A stretch of 7,770 nt of DNA, from positions 1 through 7,770 of the forward strand of contig SKZP01000181.1 of assembly GCA_007127275.1 (NCBI GenBank). The letters run 5' to 3'. Below the pieces are notes generated by a model. It had not been told where the DNA came from. It made no database searches and saw only the letters and a list, made by a program, of their open reading frames with translations. Positions 6,988 to 7,770 of the stretch are shown here, piece by piece; the stretch's first letter is position 1, and each line of letters begins with the position of its first letter. The translations under genes were made by a program, and so were the position numbers. Source of the stretch: Planctomycetota bacterium. Its GTDB lineage: Bacteria; Planctomycetota; UBA8742; SKZP01.

Positions 6988-7549
6988 ACCTTCAGGAAAT
7001 GCGCCCCGCGACAAGGCGGGCCACGCCGCAGCCGGACGGTTCGGAGCATTGCTAACATATCCCGTCATGCGACGAAAGCGCCCTTCGGAGACCGTAGAGG
7101 CCGCCCCGGCGACGGTTCGCCAATGATTAGCATTCCGCCAGCGAAAAGGATCGAAATTTTTGTCGTTCCCGCAGGGTCCGTGCAAAGTCGCCTCGGTCTT
7201 GCAGATGACGCCACGGTTTTGAAGGTGGCACATCCCTCCACGGTCGAATTGGGCCGCTCGGGGCTGCAGCCGGCTCTTGTTGCAGAAAAATTCTTTGGAC
7301 GTAACTACGTACGTAAGACGGAGCTCCGTGTCCGCCCTACCCCGCGGCGCAGTCCGACGGCGCATTCATTCAGCATGCGGGTTGCACGCCGACGCTTTTT
7401 GACGGGTTCGTTGTGCGCTGGGCGGACTCCACCGTTTGCGCGCCTCTCGTCACGCGAACGGCAGAGAGTGCCCTTGCGTTCCTGCGGCCTTTCCAGGCGA
7501 ATGCTGCGCTGCGCACGTCAAGTTGGTCCAACGTTCGCACGACGCTTTT

Positions 7550-7563
7550 AACGGCTAGCCGTT
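7550..7563. repeat. Perfect 14-bp palindrome
   Basis: AACGGCTAGCCGTT reads the same on both strands. As RNA it would give AACGG/CCGTT around a CTAG loop. The T-run lies before it on the plus strand and becomes an A-run after it on the minus strand, so it does not look like a terminator. A dimeric regulator operator is possible. It lies 16 nt left of the first 22-bp palindromic repeat. Confidence 0.4.
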
Positions 7564-7578
7564 TGGAATCCGGAAAAG

Positions 7579-7600
7579 CCCACAGGCCGCGACCCGTGGG
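7579..7600. repeat. 22-bp palindromic REP-like repeat, copy A (degenerate)
   Basis: The copy reads CCCACAGGCCG then CGACCCGTGGG. It differs from the shared pattern (arms CCCACGGGCY and GGCCCGTGGG around GC) at two places, A at positions 6 and 14, and both changes break base pairs. AAG precedes it, as in copy C. Confidence 0.5.
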
Positions 7601-7622
7601 GCGGATCCGTCAACGCGTGGGA

Positions 7623-7644
7623 CCCGCGGGCCGCGGCCCGTGGG
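7623..7644. repeat. 22-bp palindromic REP-like repeat, copy B
   Basis: The arms CCCGCGGGCC and GGCCCGTGGG pair over all 10 positions, counting one G-T wobble. It differs from the pattern only at position 4. It is followed by CTT, the mirror of the AAG that precedes copies A and C, and starts 44 bp after copy A. Confidence 0.55.
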
Positions 7645-7733
7645 CTTGAAATTGCGGACCTCCATACGCGGGTGATTTGATTTTGGGGCCCAATATTAAA
7701 CCCCGTCGCGTTTGGGATTCGTAATTTTCCAAG

Positions 7734-7755
7734 CCCACGGGCTGCGGCCCGTGGG
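7734..7755. repeat. 22-bp palindromic REP-like repeat, copy C
   Basis: The arms CCCACGGGCT and GGCCCGTGGG pair over 9 Watson-Crick positions plus one wobble at the tip. The copy fits the shared pattern exactly and starts 111 bp after copy B. AAG precedes it. Confidence 0.55.
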
Positions 7756-7770
7756 TGGATTTCCAGAGCG

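Larger units (their letters stand above)
6878..7770. other. Long gene-free stretch upstream of lpxA
   Basis: No frame in these 893 bp reads as a convincing protein. The longest, a plus-strand frame at 6892-7551, is arginine- and proline-rich. It runs antisense through the lpxA leader, has no ribosome site at its ATG codons, and matches no family I know. An inner stretch from the ATG at 7123 (MISIPPAKRIEIFVVPAG) looks more protein-like for about 60 codons and then degrades. The region ends in a cluster of palindromic repeats, typical of intergenic DNA. Confidence 0.45.

Noticed and set aside
7040..7075. lpxA promoter with TATGTT as -10 on the minus strand
   Set aside because: No acceptable -35 hexamer at 16-18 bp, and a single A/T-rich hexamer is weak evidence.
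6892..7551. Plus-strand 219-codon frame upstream of lpxA
   Set aside because: Arginine-rich composition, no ribosome site, no recognisable family and weak codon bias. Only about 60 codons from 7123 look at all protein-like.
7579..7755. CRISPR array
   Set aside because: Three palindromic 22-mers with unequal gaps, one decayed, and no cas gene. REP-like repeats fit better.

Overview
The window is GC-rich DNA from a Gram-negative bacterium. The basis for this is an lpxA gene, the first step of lipid A synthesis. The wording of the LpxA C-terminal half, a beta-helix fragment, a giant coiled-coil protein and GC-rich intergenic palindromes would fit the Planctomycetes/Verrucomicrobia group or a similar lineage, but this is an impression and not a placement.

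Layout. Positions 1-350 hold two gene fragments facing each other: the interior of a right-handed beta-helix (adhesin-like) protein on the minus strand (1-170), and the 3' end of an unrelated plus-strand gene (about 186-350, tentatively the tail of an EboE-like TIM-barrel protein). Each loses its 5' part at the same place, around 170-190, which suggests a rearrangement or a chimeric join. Positions 351-655 contain no convincing gene. They do contain a 157-bp element (490-646) bounded by a 17-bp inverted repeat with 15 of 17 pairs matching, and inside it four nested helices.

Most of the window (656-5566, minus strand) is one gene for a 1636-residue single-pass membrane protein. It has a disordered acidic N-terminus, about 720 residues of charged helix in the cytoplasm, one membrane segment at residues 834-856, about 550 more helical residues outside, then an Ig-like domain and a C-terminal DUF2135/YfaP-like domain. 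Its 5' flank (5567-6043) has no gene but carries a palindrome overlapping the Shine-Dalgarno and a tetranucleotide repeat.

lpxA (6044-6877, minus strand) follows, separate from the usual lpxD-fabZ-lpxA-lpxB neighbours as far as the window shows. Positions 6878-7770 have no convincing gene. They hold small hairpins, a 14-bp perfect palindrome and three copies of a 22-bp palindromic REP-like repeat.

The two complete genes lie on the same strand but are 477 bp apart, so they are probably separate transcription units. Both concern the cell envelope: LpxA starts the outer-membrane lipid, and the giant protein probably spans the inner membrane and presents a beta-sandwich tip in the periplasm.
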